Notes: a model not told the origin generated them from the letters alone. A stretch of 64,000 nt of DNA from Cesiribacter sp. SM1 (GCF_020178975.1 NZ_JAHXBU010000039.1:62001-126000); one strand, 5' to 3'; counted from the stretch's first letter, positions 26,634 to 36,175 are shown. Numbers and translations are program-made.

Positions 26634-28757
26634 TCATGAGGCATAGCGTTTAAAGAATACCCTAAAGGTTGAGCCAACCCCTACCTCACTTTCTACTTCA
26701 ATTTTGCCTCCTGCATTTTCCACTACTTTTTTTACAATATACAGGCCAACCCCCGAGCCCTCTACATGATCGTGCAGCCGCTTAAACATGGAGAACATTT
26801 TATGCTCCTGCGCCAGGTCAATACCCAGGCCATTATCCGATACTGAAAGAATGATGTACTCGGGTGTATTTTCTGTGGCAATTCTGATAAAAGGGGTGCG
26901 CCTGGCAGCCCGGTACTTAATTGCATTGCTAAGCAGGTTGTATACCACGCTGCGCACATTTTTTGCTGAAAAGCGAACGTACGAATCCTTTGGAAACTCC
27001 AGCTCCAGCGCTGCCCCTGATTCGATGATGGCAGACTCAAGATCCAGCTGTACCTCTGCCACCACTTCGGCCAGATTCACATACTGCACATCTTCGCCAG
27101 ACTCCCGCTGTATTCTGGCAACTTTGGTAAGCTCTGTTACCGTTCTTTTAAACCGGTCTATAGAAGCTTTTATATAGTCCAGAAGCTGTTTTACGGTAGG
27201 TGATTCGAGCACCTCAGGGGGTAGTTGCATGCGCAGGGCATTCATCAGCCCTTCTATGTTGGAAATGGGTGCCTTTAAATCATGCGAGGCAGAATAAACA
27301 AAGTTATCCAGATCTGCATTTGTTGCCAGCAGCTGTTTGTTAACTTCTTCAGTTTCGTACCTGGCTTCTACCTGCTCATTAATGCTGACAGCCACTACAA
27401 TAACCCCTGCAATACCATCCTGAGCATTACGGAGGGGGTGGTAAACCAGGTTAAAGTAGTTATTTTCCAGCTGACCGCTACGCATGAGCTTTACCGGCAG
27501 TTCGTTGGCTACGTAGGGCTCTCCTGTGTTGTAAACACTATCAAGCAATTCCTTTATGCCCTGATCCCTTATTTCAGGCAGGGCTTCCAGCACTGGCTTG
27601 CCCAGTACATCTTTGGGGCGGCGGCCCCACAGCTCACAAATACCCGGGTTGGCAAGATCTATAATATACTCTGGGCCTTTTAGGATGGCAATGGCCACAG
27701 GCGCCTGCTGAAAAATATCGTTCAGGTACCGCTGTTGCTGCACGATCTGTTCGCGTGCCTGCACACTGGCAACAGAGGTAGCTATTTGCCCGGTCAGCAG
27801 GGCATGAAAACCCTGGTAGTTGCTGTCGTACTCTAATTTTGGGGAAATGCCGGCTATAAAAAAACCAATCACATTATCCTGTGCAGGTTTGAAAACAGGA
27901 TAAATCACTGCCTGTTCCGGCAGTTCATCATCCTCAGCTGCGGAATGCAGTACACCGGCAGCCGGCAGCCCATGCATGATCAGAACTCTTTTTTCCTCCT
28001 TTACCTTTGCCAGGGGCCACACAGCTTTTTCATCAGTTATGTCAATGAAAAGGGGAGCCCCTTCAGCGCTTAATCCTCCTGATTTTCCCCAAAGGCGTGC
28101 CATGGTACCCTTGCCGTCTAAAAGATAGATCAGGCTGAAGGGAATATCGCGATTGTCTACATTCAGGAACTCGCAGGTTAGCTGGCAGGCCTGCTCCAGT
28201 GTCAGTACCTGGTTCATGGCCTCGGATATATCCTTTATTGTTCTTTGTCGTCTTTGTGCCAGTACTGTATTGGTTACCTCAAAGCAGGCACAAAAAACAC
28301 CTTGCACCTCCCCTGCATCATTAAAGGCAGGGCTGTAGGAGAAAGTCCAGTAGGTTTCTTCTATAAAGCCTTTCCTGTCCAACTGAATCAGGAGACTATC
28401 TGCATAAAACTGCCTGGCATTTTCTAAGATGCCCTCGGCTACTACACCCAGCTGCTCCCATATTTCAGCCCACATATCGCGCGCCCTTGCGCCTAATGCA
28501 GCAGGATGCTTTTTCCCCAGGGCAGGCAGGTAGGCATCGTTGTGGAACATGTAAAATTTATCAGACCACCAGATAAACATCGGAAAGCCGGAGTTGAGCA
28601 TCAAACGGATGCACGATTTCAGGCTTTCGGGCCAGCCTTCCGGGTTTCCAAGAGGATGATCGTTCCAGTTATAGGCCCTCATCAGGGCTCCCATCTCCCC
28701 TCCTCCGAGAAAGATGTTGGATTCATTAACTGGCGAATTGGATTCTTCATGAAGCAT
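26634..28757 (-). CDS. PAS/GAF histidine kinase
   Basis: A 707-residue soluble sensor kinase without signal peptide or membrane segment. The first PAS-like domain (about 45-170) has the PLGNPEGWPESLKS and FPMFIWWSDKFYMFHNDAY marks of a well-known Bacteroidota/Proteobacteria kinase group. A GAF domain covers about 180-340 and a PAS domain about 350-460 (PVAIAILKGPEYIIDLANPG). HisKA carries the phosphoacceptor His492 (ASHDLKAPI); the HATPase has NLLSNAIKYR, DNGLGID and GSGVGLYIVKK. It converges on the phytochrome/CheB-CheR-kinase operon and its H-box is very similar (DNFVYxASHDLxAP). No response regulator is adjacent. Confidence 0.92.
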   Translation of the reverse strand: MLHEESNSPVNESNIFLGGGEMGALMRAYNWNDHPLGNPEGWPESLKSCIRLMLNSGFPMFIWWSDKFYMFHNDAYLPALGKKHPAALGARARDMWAEIWEQLGVVAEGILENARQFYADSLLIQLDRKGFIEETYWTFSYSPAFNDAGEVQGVFCACFEVTNTVLAQRRQRTIKDISEAMNQVLTLEQACQLTCEFLNVDNRDIPFSLIYLLDGKGTMARLWGKSGGLSAEGAPLFIDITDEKAVWPLAKVKEEKRVLIMHGLPAAGVLHSAAEDDELPEQAVIYPVFKPAQDNVIGFFIAGISPKLEYDSNYQGFHALLTGQIATSVASVQAREQIVQQQRYLNDIFQQAPVAIAILKGPEYIIDLANPGICELWGRRPKDVLGKPVLEALPEIRDQGIKELLDSVYNTGEPYVANELPVKLMRSGQLENNYFNLVYHPLRNAQDGIAGVIVVAVSINEQVEARYETEEVNKQLLATNADLDNFVYSASHDLKAPISNIEGLMNALRMQLPPEVLESPTVKQLLDYIKASIDRFKRTVTELTKVARIQRESGEDVQYVNLAEVVAEVQLDLESAIIESGAALELEFPKDSYVRFSAKNVRSVVYNLLSNAIKYRAARRTPFIRIATENTPEYIILSVSDNGLGIDLAQEHKMFSMFKRLHDHVEGSGVGLYIVKKVVENAGGKIEVESEVGVGSTFRVFFKRYAS

Positions 28758-29058
28758 CTGAAAAAATTTTGGCTGACAGTGGTCTTTTTACTGATCACTA
28801 CAATATAATAATAAAAATAAACTGATGAGTAGCAGCACCGTAAACTGTTTGCTGTACTGTACTCCTAACACCTTCTGCACAGTCTGCTTATAAATCCATA
28901 AGCTTCCCCTGGTGATCCTGGAAAAGGAAATCATTTATACAGGGACTTTGCGCTCGTCATAGCGCTTTACAGACATCGAAAATAATACCTAACAACCTAC
29001 TAACAGTTTGGTTGTAGAAGGCAAATCCTTTGCAATAAACAACCAAAACTGCGTAGCC
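28758..29058. other. Divergent intergenic region
   Basis: About 300 bp between the divergent kinase and decarboxylase-like genes. It is AT-rich near 28795-28825. It must hold both promoters; no operator, RNA or small gene was recognised. Confidence 0.45.
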
Positions 29059-29721
29059 ATGGCCTCTACTACCATTGCGCCGGCACCCTGGCATTTAAGC
29101 GGCAGGGGTGCCGTACTCCTCTATCATTTCACCCACAACTTTAACGCCCGCTACGGCTTTATGGAGGAGTACCAGCGCCAGGGCTACCTGGGCTGGCTTG
29201 GTGCTGTGATGATGGTAGATTACACTGCCTCGAACGTAGGTCCTTACCAGGAACTGCTTTTTATTCCGGGCCTCTTTCGGCTGGGAGGCAGGTGGTCCTT
29301 TTCTGTTTCTAAAATATTTGTTTCTACAGAAGACAGTATGCTGAATGGACAGCGGAACTGGGGCATTCCTAAAGAACTGGCAAAGTTTGATGTAAAGCAG
29401 CAGGCAGGTGGCAGCCAGCATTTCAGGGTAAGCAAAAACAGCACTACTTTTTTCGAAGCCTCTTTAAAAACCGGCGGCTTTTCACTCCCCTTCTGGAGCC
29501 GCCTGCTGCCGCTAACCCGCATTACCCAGCAGGCACTGCAGCAACTGCTCTTTACCAGAATTCAGGTGCAGGGCCACACCCAGTTTGCAAAACTGCAAAA
29601 AATAACCAGCGACGAAGACTACTTCCCGCCCCTGCAGGGCCTGCGCCCCCTCCTGGCTTTATCAGTAAAAGATTTTCAGATGACATTCCCTCAGCCAGAA
29701 GTATTGGCGCAAAGAAGGTAG
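29059..29721 (+). CDS. Acetoacetate decarboxylase-like protein
   Basis: A 220-residue soluble protein. The N-terminal PAPWHLSGRGAVLLYHF matches the PPPWxLxG opening of the acetoacetate decarboxylase superfamily. The segment YQELLFIPGLF and the motif NWGIPKELAKF correspond to the active-site region, where the Schiff-base Lys follows Pro (PKKLA in the clostridial enzyme). That first Lys is kept while the adjacent one is Glu, a common variation in distant members. Whether it decarboxylates acetoacetate is uncertain; related proteins act on other keto acids. A frame beginning at TTG 29008 would add 17 residues, but ATG 29059 fits the family N-terminus. Confidence 0.7.
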   Translation: MASTTIAPAPWHLSGRGAVLLYHFTHNFNARYGFMEEYQRQGYLGWLGAVMMVDYTASNVGPYQELLFIPGLFRLGGRWSFSVSKIFVSTEDSMLNGQRNWGIPKELAKFDVKQQAGGSQHFRVSKNSTTFFEASLKTGGFSLPFWSRLLPLTRITQQALQQLLFTRIQVQGHTQFAKLQKITSDEDYFPPLQGLRPLLALSVKDFQMTFPQPEVLAQRR

Positions 29722-29818
29722 ATGTTAGAAGAGGGTCAACAGACAATAGATCATAGACAATAGATAGCGGGCAGCAGGCAATAGCCTGTGGCAGCAAAGT
29801 TAATACCCCACATTCCCT

Positions 29819-31618
29819 CTAAAACCTGACACCAGCATTAAAACCTATCCACATTTTTACGTTGGTGCTGCCCCGGGTCTCATCGTAAAAGGAATAAGAA
29901 GGTAGCTGCGATCCAATCACACCTTCCTCATTCTCCACCTGCGAAACCATTACATTATAGGTAGGGCCGGCGAAGATGCTGAAGTGACGGGCAAATTGCC
30001 AGCCAGCCAGCAATCTGAATTTACTTAACTGGTTAAGCTCCCATTCCCAATCCCAGCCTTCATCAATTCCACTTTCAAACACATGATAGCTGATGGCATC
30101 TGTATTTAACCTAAAGCGATTGCTTAAGCGCCATTGGGCGCCTATACCATAGCCAAAGCCCCAGCGGTTAGGATCCTGCACCTGGCCGCCTGCAGCAAAT
30201 ATGTTATAAAAGCGCTCCACACCTGTTTTAAAGGCAAGATTTGCTTCAAAATCGTCGGCAGTCCACAGTTCCAGGCTACGATGCCCGTTCTTAACGATGC
30301 TCAAAAAGCCAATAGGAATACCATTCATGCTGTCGGCAATATTGATAAAGCCTAACTGCACCCCTTTTACATAGCTGGCCGCATTCAAAAAGCCAGCCAT
30401 TTGCACACCCTCTACCCTGCCGGCAATGTTACCAAAGCCTGCAGCCTGCACCCCTTTAATGGATCCGGCAATATTGCCAAAGCCGCCAAACTGGGCTCCT
30501 CTGCCTACAGAATCTGCTATGTTGCCGAAGCCGGCCGCCTGCAAACCCTCTACATCAGCAGCAATATTTCCAAAGCCACCAAGCTGGGCTCCTTCCAGAT
30601 CTCCTGTAATGTTTCCAAAACCTCCTGCCTGCAAACCATAAATGCTACCGGCCAGGTTACCAAAACCGCCCGCCTGCACCCCGTACATGTAGTTGCGGGT
30701 AAAGTTAGAAAAGCCGCCAAACTGGCCTCCTCTAAGGCTATCGCCACTAAAATTGGTAAAGCCACTGGCCTGCACCCCCCGCACACTATGGTTTACCACG
30801 TTAAAGATGCCGGCAAACTGCGCTCCCTGCACATAATTGTTTTCAATATTGCCAATGGAGGAGGCCTCCACACCCTCCAGACCTGCGCTGTAGCCAATGA
30901 GCAGGTGTAACGACAGGCGGTTTACATACTGGCGGGAGTTAACGCCCAGGTTGCTTAAGGGATATACAAGGCCTACATGCACAGGATTGATTTCAGGATC
31001 GGACTCTGTTTCAATCTTAGAGAAAATGGCTCTGTCTACAGAAGCGTATAATAAGCCGCTGGGCGGCTCCACCACGTTTGGCGATGGGCTCTCATCAGTA
31101 TATTCCGGCCTTGGTGCAACCGCAGGCACCTTAGCTGGTTCTTCAGGCTGGCTGCCCTGCGCCGGGGCAGACTCCGCCGGGGCCTCCTCTTCCTCCTCTT
31201 CCTCTTCCTCATCATCCTCCTTTGGCTCTGGTGCCTCCTGCTTTACCTCATTTACCTCAGGGGCGGCAGGAGCTGCTACCGGCACTGCAGAAGCCTGCTT
31301 TTTTGGCAGATTTTTACTGATAATGATGCGGCCGTTATGTTCCCTATAGCCCAGGTTTGTGCTTGCCAGTAAGCGCTCCAGCACCTCATCGAGCGGAGCG
31401 TTTTTAAGCTGCAGCTTTACCTTAGGCGTGGCTGGCAGGTCGTTGTTAAAGTAAGAGAACTGTATGCCGTGTTGGGTATGTATTTCTTCCAGTGCAGTTT
31501 GCAGGCTTACATCTTTAAAGCTGATGCTTATTTTTTTCTGCAAAACCTGTGCAAAAACAGGCAGGCTAAGGCATAGGAAGAGCCAGCCTAAAACAATCGT
31601 TTTATGTATAAGTGACAT
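29819..31618 (-). CDS. STN-domain surface-repeat protein
   Basis: A 599-residue exported protein, last gene of the Fec-like locus, starting 23 bp after fecR-like. The signal peptide ends at PVFAQ. An STN domain (about 27-98: SFKDVSLQTALEEI, LKNAPLDEVLERLL, NGRIIISK) is the fold by which TonB receptors and secretins talk to FecR-type regulators. Next is a Pro/Glu-rich linker with nine consecutive Glu. Then twelve tandem units of 15-16 residues (consensus GVQAGGFGNIAGSIx), probably a beta-solenoid, and a C-terminal barrel-like part ending GFNAGVRF. The repeats resemble LA_2272-type surface repeats. It may replace the receptor as the FecR-contacting surface sensor. Confidence 0.8.
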   Translation of the reverse strand: MSLIHKTIVLGWLFLCLSLPVFAQVLQKKISISFKDVSLQTALEEIHTQHGIQFSYFNNDLPATPKVKLQLKNAPLDEVLERLLASTNLGYREHNGRIIISKNLPKKQASAVPVAAPAAPEVNEVKQEAPEPKEDDEEEEEEEEEAPAESAPAQGSQPEEPAKVPAVAPRPEYTDESPSPNVVEPPSGLLYASVDRAIFSKIETESDPEINPVHVGLVYPLSNLGVNSRQYVNRLSLHLLIGYSAGLEGVEASSIGNIENNYVQGAQFAGIFNVVNHSVRGVQASGFTNFSGDSLRGGQFGGFSNFTRNYMYGVQAGGFGNLAGSIYGLQAGGFGNITGDLEGAQLGGFGNIAADVEGLQAAGFGNIADSVGRGAQFGGFGNIAGSIKGVQAAGFGNIAGRVEGVQMAGFLNAASYVKGVQLGFINIADSMNGIPIGFLSIVKNGHRSLELWTADDFEANLAFKTGVERFYNIFAAGGQVQDPNRWGFGYGIGAQWRLSNRFRLNTDAISYHVFESGIDEGWDWEWELNQLSKFRLLAGWQFARHFSIFAGPTYNVMVSQVENEEGVIGSQLPSYSFYDETRGSTNVKMWIGFNAGVRF

Positions 31619-31641
31619 GATATGTAAAATTGAAATTGGGT

Positions 31642-32697
31642 TTACTGGCAACCCTGACCTGAAATCAGGTAACCTTTTTGTGTTTGGGTAATGGTAAAAT
31701 TACCAGTGAGGCGCAGTACCTCCAGCACTTCTTCAAGACTTGGATTTTCGAAGGTGGCTGTAAAACGACAGTTGCTTAGCGCAGGATCCTGCAGCACCAC
31801 TTCCTGATCGAAATAATCTGACAGGGTGTGGCTTAGCTGCTCCAGGCTGGTGTTGGCAAATTGTAGCTCACCATTTTGCCAGGCCCTGAAATTAGGATTG
31901 CTGATCTCCTGCCTTTGCACCTCTGCCGCTGCAGCACCAGCCACGTTTCCGCCAAAAGTGGCCTGCTCGCCCGGGCCCAGGAAAACAGCTTCTTCTTTTT
32001 GTGCATCAGCAAAAGCCACACGACCCGTTACTACCTGTACCGTAACAGGCTGCTGGCTGTAGGCATTTACGTTAAAGGAGGTGCCTATTACTTCTGTAAT
32101 GGTGCCGCCTGCCAAAATAGTAAAGCGCTTGCCCTCGGCTTTTTGTACTTCAAAAAAAGCTTCGCCTGATAGCTCCACCCGCCTGTCGTCTACCGAAAAG
32201 CTTTTTGCGTAGGTGAGGATACTGTTTTCGTTCAGCCACACCTTGCTGCCATCGGGCAGCAGTACCTCCTGCTTTTCGTTGGCGGCTGTAGCAACTTTCA
32301 TAATTTCTGCCTCTGCCGGTGTTTGGCGAACCACCCACACCCCCAGCAGTAACAGCATAACAGCTGCTGCCGATGCCAGCCACCAGCGCAACGAACTTGT
32401 GGTCTGTAGCTGGCGCTCCCTGCCCTGGGGCTGAATTGTGTTGCCTGCAGGTGCTATGGGTCTATCTGCTGCTGGCATTTGCTGCTCCCGCGCCATTGCT
32501 TTTATGCTGAAGCGCTGCCAGGCTTTATCGACGTCGGGCTCCCAATTATCCATAGCACCCGTTTTATCCCACAGCTTTTTGGCCTTATCCCATTCCTCTC
32601 CCCCTTCTCCCTTAGCAGCAGCGCGCTCCTGCTCAGTGGCATTGCCACTAAGTAGTTTGGCTAGTTTTTCCATTTGCTCCTGCTGCTTATCCTGCAT
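31642..32697 (-). CDS. FecR-family anti-sigma/signal transducer
   Basis: A 351-residue single-pass inner-membrane protein. The N-terminal cytoplasmic part (about 1-100, starting MQDKQQEQMEKLAKLLSG) would bind the sigma factor. A membrane segment lies near residue 105-127 (WWLASAAAVMLLLLGVWVV). The periplasmic FecR domain follows (EVLLPDGSKVWLNENSIL, RRVELSGEAFFEVQK, TEVIGTSFNVNAY). The C-terminal DUF4974 domain (about 275-348, LSHTLSDYFDQEVVL and SLEEVLEVLRLTGNF) has the same fold class as STN. It lies between the DUF4249 gene (73 bp) and the STN-repeat gene (23 bp), an unusual position, since fecR-like genes usually directly follow the sigma gene. Confidence 0.92.
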   Translation of the reverse strand: MQDKQQEQMEKLAKLLSGNATEQERAAAKGEGGEEWDKAKKLWDKTGAMDNWEPDVDKAWQRFSIKAMAREQQMPAADRPIAPAGNTIQPQGRERQLQTTSSLRWWLASAAAVMLLLLGVWVVRQTPAEAEIMKVATAANEKQEVLLPDGSKVWLNENSILTYAKSFSVDDRRVELSGEAFFEVQKAEGKRFTILAGGTITEVIGTSFNVNAYSQQPVTVQVVTGRVAFADAQKEEAVFLGPGEQATFGGNVAGAAAAEVQRQEISNPNFRAWQNGELQFANTSLEQLSHTLSDYFDQEVVLQDPALSNCRFTATFENPSLEEVLEVLRLTGNFTITQTQKGYLISGQGCQ

Positions 32698-32770
32698 AAG
32701 GTTACATAAGAGGGTGATGTTGGGCTACCTAAGGTACGAAGATAGCAGTTCGTTAAATTACTTCCAGCAT

Positions 32771-33622
32771 TTAGCGGTTAATTACACCACTTTCGGCACT
32801 AATGGTACCTTCTATGGTATCTATGGAGGCCCCTGCAAAGTAGCCGGCAGCTTTTTTACCCTCGCTGCTGGTGTTTACCACATTGGTGCGCACGTTGGCA
32901 ATCGGGTTTGGAAACATGCCTCCATTGTTGATCTGCTGCGAAAGTTCCAGCAAAAACTGGTAGGTATCTTCTGTGATCACCAGCATTTCCAGCTTTACCT
33001 TGTCGTTAAGGGAAAAGGGCTCCCAGTTAAGCTGCAGGTCGTGAATATAATTGCCATCTACCATCTGGTCTGATACAAAGATCAGCTGACCGGGCTCGCT
33101 CAGGTACTGGTCGTTCTGGTACATGCGCAGGTGGTAATGATCGCCTTCTGTTTCCAGCTCCTGCCCAAAGAACTTCAGGAAATAACCTTCGTCCATGCCA
33201 CCGCTCTCCTCCTTAAACTCATAGGTAAGATAATCTACTGTTACCCCCGGCTTGATATTAGTTACAGCCCTGTAGCTTTCGCCATCGTAGTCGATGCTAA
33301 GGGTGTAGGTGTTGCCCACCTTGCCCCGTATATTTTGCGTCTGGTACTTGCCGGGTGCTACCTCTATCAGTTCTTCGGTAAAGCCCTCATTATCGGCAAT
33401 GCGTACCGTTGCGCCGGTAACCCTTGGGGTTTCGGCGTTGCCAAAATAGGGAGCTGTGGTAGAAAGCGTAATGGTATAGGGGCCGGGGGTATCGTAAATC
33501 CAGCCATCTACCACCAGCAGGGGCTCTCCCTCCGGCAGCTCTACATCAATTACATCGGTACAGGCAGCCCCGGTGAGCAGCAGGGCCAGCATCAGCATAT
33601 ATGTTTTTAAGTGCTTGATCAT
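32771..33622 (-). CDS. DUF4249 lipoprotein, TonB-receptor partner
   Basis: A 283-residue exported lipoprotein whose signal ends in the lipobox LLTGAAC. The mature start TDVIDVELPEGEPLLVVDGWI is the hallmark of DUF4249, a family found almost only in Bacteroidota beside TonB-dependent receptors. An Ig-like beta region follows (GPYTITLSTTAPYFGN, PRVTGATVRIADNEG). The protein is presumed to sit at the outer membrane and assist its receptor, as SusD-like lipoproteins do, but the ligand is unknown. It starts 12 bp after the receptor stop codon, so the two are co-transcribed. Confidence 0.9.
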   Translation of the reverse strand: MIKHLKTYMLMLALLLTGAACTDVIDVELPEGEPLLVVDGWIYDTPGPYTITLSTTAPYFGNAETPRVTGATVRIADNEGFTEELIEVAPGKYQTQNIRGKVGNTYTLSIDYDGESYRAVTNIKPGVTVDYLTYEFKEESGGMDEGYFLKFFGQELETEGDHYHLRMYQNDQYLSEPGQLIFVSDQMVDGNYIHDLQLNWEPFSLNDKVKLEMLVITEDTYQFLLELSQQINNGGMFPNPIANVRTNVVNTSSEGKKAAGYFAGASIDTIEGTISAESGVINR

Positions 33623-33634
33623 TGGAAGAAAAGA

Positions 33635-35986
33635 TTAGAATTTAAAGTTGTAGGTAACCGCAGGGATCACAGAACCAAAGAGGGCAAAGCGTACGGCCTC
33701 GGTCTGTTTGGGATTATCCTCGTTCTGGCGGAAATAAACTGTAAAAGCATTTTTGCGGCCGTACACATTATAGAGGGTAAACACCCAGTCGCTCTCCCAC
33801 TTTCTGCCGGGGTGTTTGCGGCCTGCCAGCGTAGCCGACAGATCGAGCCTGTGGTAAGCAGGTACCCGGTAGTTGTTGCGCACACCCAGGGTGTTGTGCG
33901 GTACAGTGTAACCACCCCATTCGTACCTGCCGTTGGGGAAGGTAGTGGCCACACCAGTGGCATAAGAGAAATTACTGCTTAGGCTCCAGCGCTCGTTCAG
34001 GTCGTAAAGGGCTACAACCGAGAGGTTGTGGGTACGGTCGTATTTGGCGTTGTACCATTCGCCATTGTTAATCCCCGCTATCTTACGTTCAGATTTAGAG
34101 AGCGTATAGCTCACCCAGCCAGTGAGAAGGCCTTTGCTCTTCTTTGCGAACAGTTCCAGGCCATAGGCCCGGCCCCGTCCGTACAGCAGTTCCCCTTCCA
34201 GGTGCTCATTCAGCAGGGTTTCAGCTCCATCAATAAAGTCTACCCCATTCTGCATGTCTTTATAGAAAACCTCTGCAGATGCTTCTACCGTATTTTCCCT
34301 GAAGTTGCGGAAGTAGCCCAGTGCCACCTGGTCGGCCAGCTCCGGCTTTATATTGTTGGTAGTAGGGCGCCAGATATCCCAGGGCGATGCGGCCGTTGTG
34401 CTGGAGATCAGGTGAATGTACTGCGCCATGCGGTTATAGCTGAACTTAAGCGAGCTGCGGTGGTCCAGGGAATAGCGCAGTGAAAAGCGCGGCTCGGGAT
34501 TGGTATACTGAGAAACAGTTTCTCCTTTTCCGTATTCTTTTGGGTTAACGGGTGCTTTGCTGTCGCCATCCACACCCGCATACTCATATACCGTGGTGCC
34601 CCCCAGGTAGCGGAAGTGCGAAAGCCTAAGCCCTGCCTGTACCGAAAGCTTGTCAGAAACAGTCCATTCGTCATCAGCATAAATACCCAGCTCAACCGCA
34701 TTTTGCTGGTCCATTTCCATACCATTGTAAATAGACTCGCTGCCCACGCTAATTTTACCTGGCGAGAACTGGTAACGGATGGCACTGGCACCAAAGTTTA
34801 CCGTATTGCTTGGGTTCAGGTACCAGGAGAAATCGGTTTTACCACTGTAGTTGATGATGTGCGAGGTCCACTTAAAAGCTTCGGCGCCATCTGGTATGCC
34901 AAGGGAGTAGTTGTAGCGGCTGGCCACGCCTGTAAAGTTGGCAAACAGCTTGTCGCTGATAAGCCTGTTCCAGCGGATGGTGCCGGTGGCGTTGCCCCAG
35001 TCGGTGCCAAAATCGTCGCCAAAGCCTGCTACATCACGGCCAAAATAACCGGAAAGGTAAACGGTGTTCTTATCATCCAGCTTGTAGTTAACCTTGGCAG
35101 TAAGGTCGTAGAAGTAAAGGGTATTGTTGTTGAGCTCCGGATCTGAGCTGGCCTTCAGGAACAAATCGGCATAAGAACGACGACCTGTGATGATAAAAGA
35201 GCTCCTGTCTTTCACAATGGGCGCCTCTACCGTTAAGCGGCTGGAAACAGTACCAATACCACCAGATACCGAAAGTTGCTTGGCGTTCCCTTCTTTCATG
35301 CGTACATCCAGCAGGGAGCTAAGGCGCCCGCCGTATTGCGCAGGGATTCCGCCCTTGAGCAGCTTTACATCTTTTACGGCATCGGGGTTAAAAACAGAAA
35401 AGAAACCAAAGAGGTGTGAACTGTTGTATACGGGGGCTTCATCCAGTAAAATCAGGTTCTGGTCTATGCTGCCACCGCGTACGTTAAAACCGGTTGCACC
35501 CTCACCTACCGAGCTTACACCGGGCAGTAGCTGAATGGAGCGTACAATATCTACCTCACCCATCAGGGCTGGCATTTTGCTTACCGTTTTTATCTCCAGC
35601 GTGTTGGCACTCATTTCGGTGCTCACTACGTTGGCATCGGGTCGTTCGGCAGTTACCACCACCTCCTGCATCTGATCAGACTCTTCGCTTAGCTGAATGT
35701 TGAGGGTGTGGTTCTGGTTTACATTGAGTTTTGTTTGCTGCGGCACATAGCCAATGTAGCTAAAGGTAAGGGTGTAAACCTCTTGTGGCAGGGTGAGGGA
35801 ATAAAAGCCGTACTGGTTGGTAACGGCACCGGTTTTCAGTTCCTGAACATATACAGTAACGCCAATAAGGTCTTCGCCATTGGCCGCATCTTTTACATAG
35901 CCGCTGACGGTAAACTTTTGTTGTGCAGCGGCAGTGAAATATAGTAGGGTTAGGACCAGTAGCAGTCCTGTTTTCTTAAGGTTCAT
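33635..35986 (-). CDS. TonB-dependent outer-membrane receptor with carboxypeptidase-like domain
   Basis: A 783-residue receptor. The signal peptide is MNLKKTGLLLVLTLLYFTAAAQ. A carboxypeptidase-regulatory-like domain (about 25-105, FTVSGYVKDAANGEDLIGV) comes next, then a plug (about 120-235, MPALMGEVDIVRSIQLLPGV, GFNVRGGSIDQNLILLDEAP, YGGRLSSLLDVRM). The 22-strand barrel ends in VTYNFKF with the terminal Phe required for barrel insertion. There is no STN domain at its N-terminus, although the locus encodes FecI- and FecR-like proteins that normally need one. It imports a ligand with energy from TonB; the ligand is unknown. The DUF4249 gene follows after 12 bp. Confidence 0.95.
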   Translation of the reverse strand: MNLKKTGLLLVLTLLYFTAAAQQKFTVSGYVKDAANGEDLIGVTVYVQELKTGAVTNQYGFYSLTLPQEVYTLTFSYIGYVPQQTKLNVNQNHTLNIQLSEESDQMQEVVVTAERPDANVVSTEMSANTLEIKTVSKMPALMGEVDIVRSIQLLPGVSSVGEGATGFNVRGGSIDQNLILLDEAPVYNSSHLFGFFSVFNPDAVKDVKLLKGGIPAQYGGRLSSLLDVRMKEGNAKQLSVSGGIGTVSSRLTVEAPIVKDRSSFIITGRRSYADLFLKASSDPELNNNTLYFYDLTAKVNYKLDDKNTVYLSGYFGRDVAGFGDDFGTDWGNATGTIRWNRLISDKLFANFTGVASRYNYSLGIPDGAEAFKWTSHIINYSGKTDFSWYLNPSNTVNFGASAIRYQFSPGKISVGSESIYNGMEMDQQNAVELGIYADDEWTVSDKLSVQAGLRLSHFRYLGGTTVYEYAGVDGDSKAPVNPKEYGKGETVSQYTNPEPRFSLRYSLDHRSSLKFSYNRMAQYIHLISSTTAASPWDIWRPTTNNIKPELADQVALGYFRNFRENTVEASAEVFYKDMQNGVDFIDGAETLLNEHLEGELLYGRGRAYGLELFAKKSKGLLTGWVSYTLSKSERKIAGINNGEWYNAKYDRTHNLSVVALYDLNERWSLSSNFSYATGVATTFPNGRYEWGGYTVPHNTLGVRNNYRVPAYHRLDLSATLAGRKHPGRKWESDWVFTLYNVYGRKNAFTVYFRQNEDNPKQTEAVRFALFGSVIPAVTYNFKF

Positions 35987-36007
35987 GGGTAAGGAAAAAA
36001 ATAAGGT

Positions 36008-36175
36008 CTAGATTAGGGAGCTGGCAGGTTTGGTCTGCTGCAGCCATTGTTCCAGCATGCGTTGTGCTAACTGCCAGCCCTTGCGGTAGCTGGCGACAGT
36101 AGTGGCTTTTTCCTGTTGGGTAGCAACCCGTAACACAGGGCTCCCCTCGGGCAATCCCTTTACTTTACTATTCAT
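36008..36175 (-). CDS. Possible small protein, 55 residues
   Basis: An ATG-to-TAG frame between the sigma factor and receptor genes. The product begins MNSKVKGLPEGSPVLRVAT and ends WLQQTKPASSLI. It is basic and moderately amphipathic (RKGWQLAQRMLEQWLQQT looks helical), without signal or membrane segment. It fills a gap that would otherwise be about 290 bp, in the same direction as its neighbours. No family is recognised. It could be a small regulator, or the stretch could be an untranslated spacer. Confidence 0.35.
   Translation of the reverse strand: MNSKVKGLPEGSPVLRVATQQEKATTVASYRKGWQLAQRMLEQWLQQTKPASSLI

Noticed and set aside
29741-29765. Direct repeat AGACAATAGAT, two copies 14 bp apart
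   Set aside because: Short, in a convergent intergenic gap with no other signal; likely chance or a minor slippage product.
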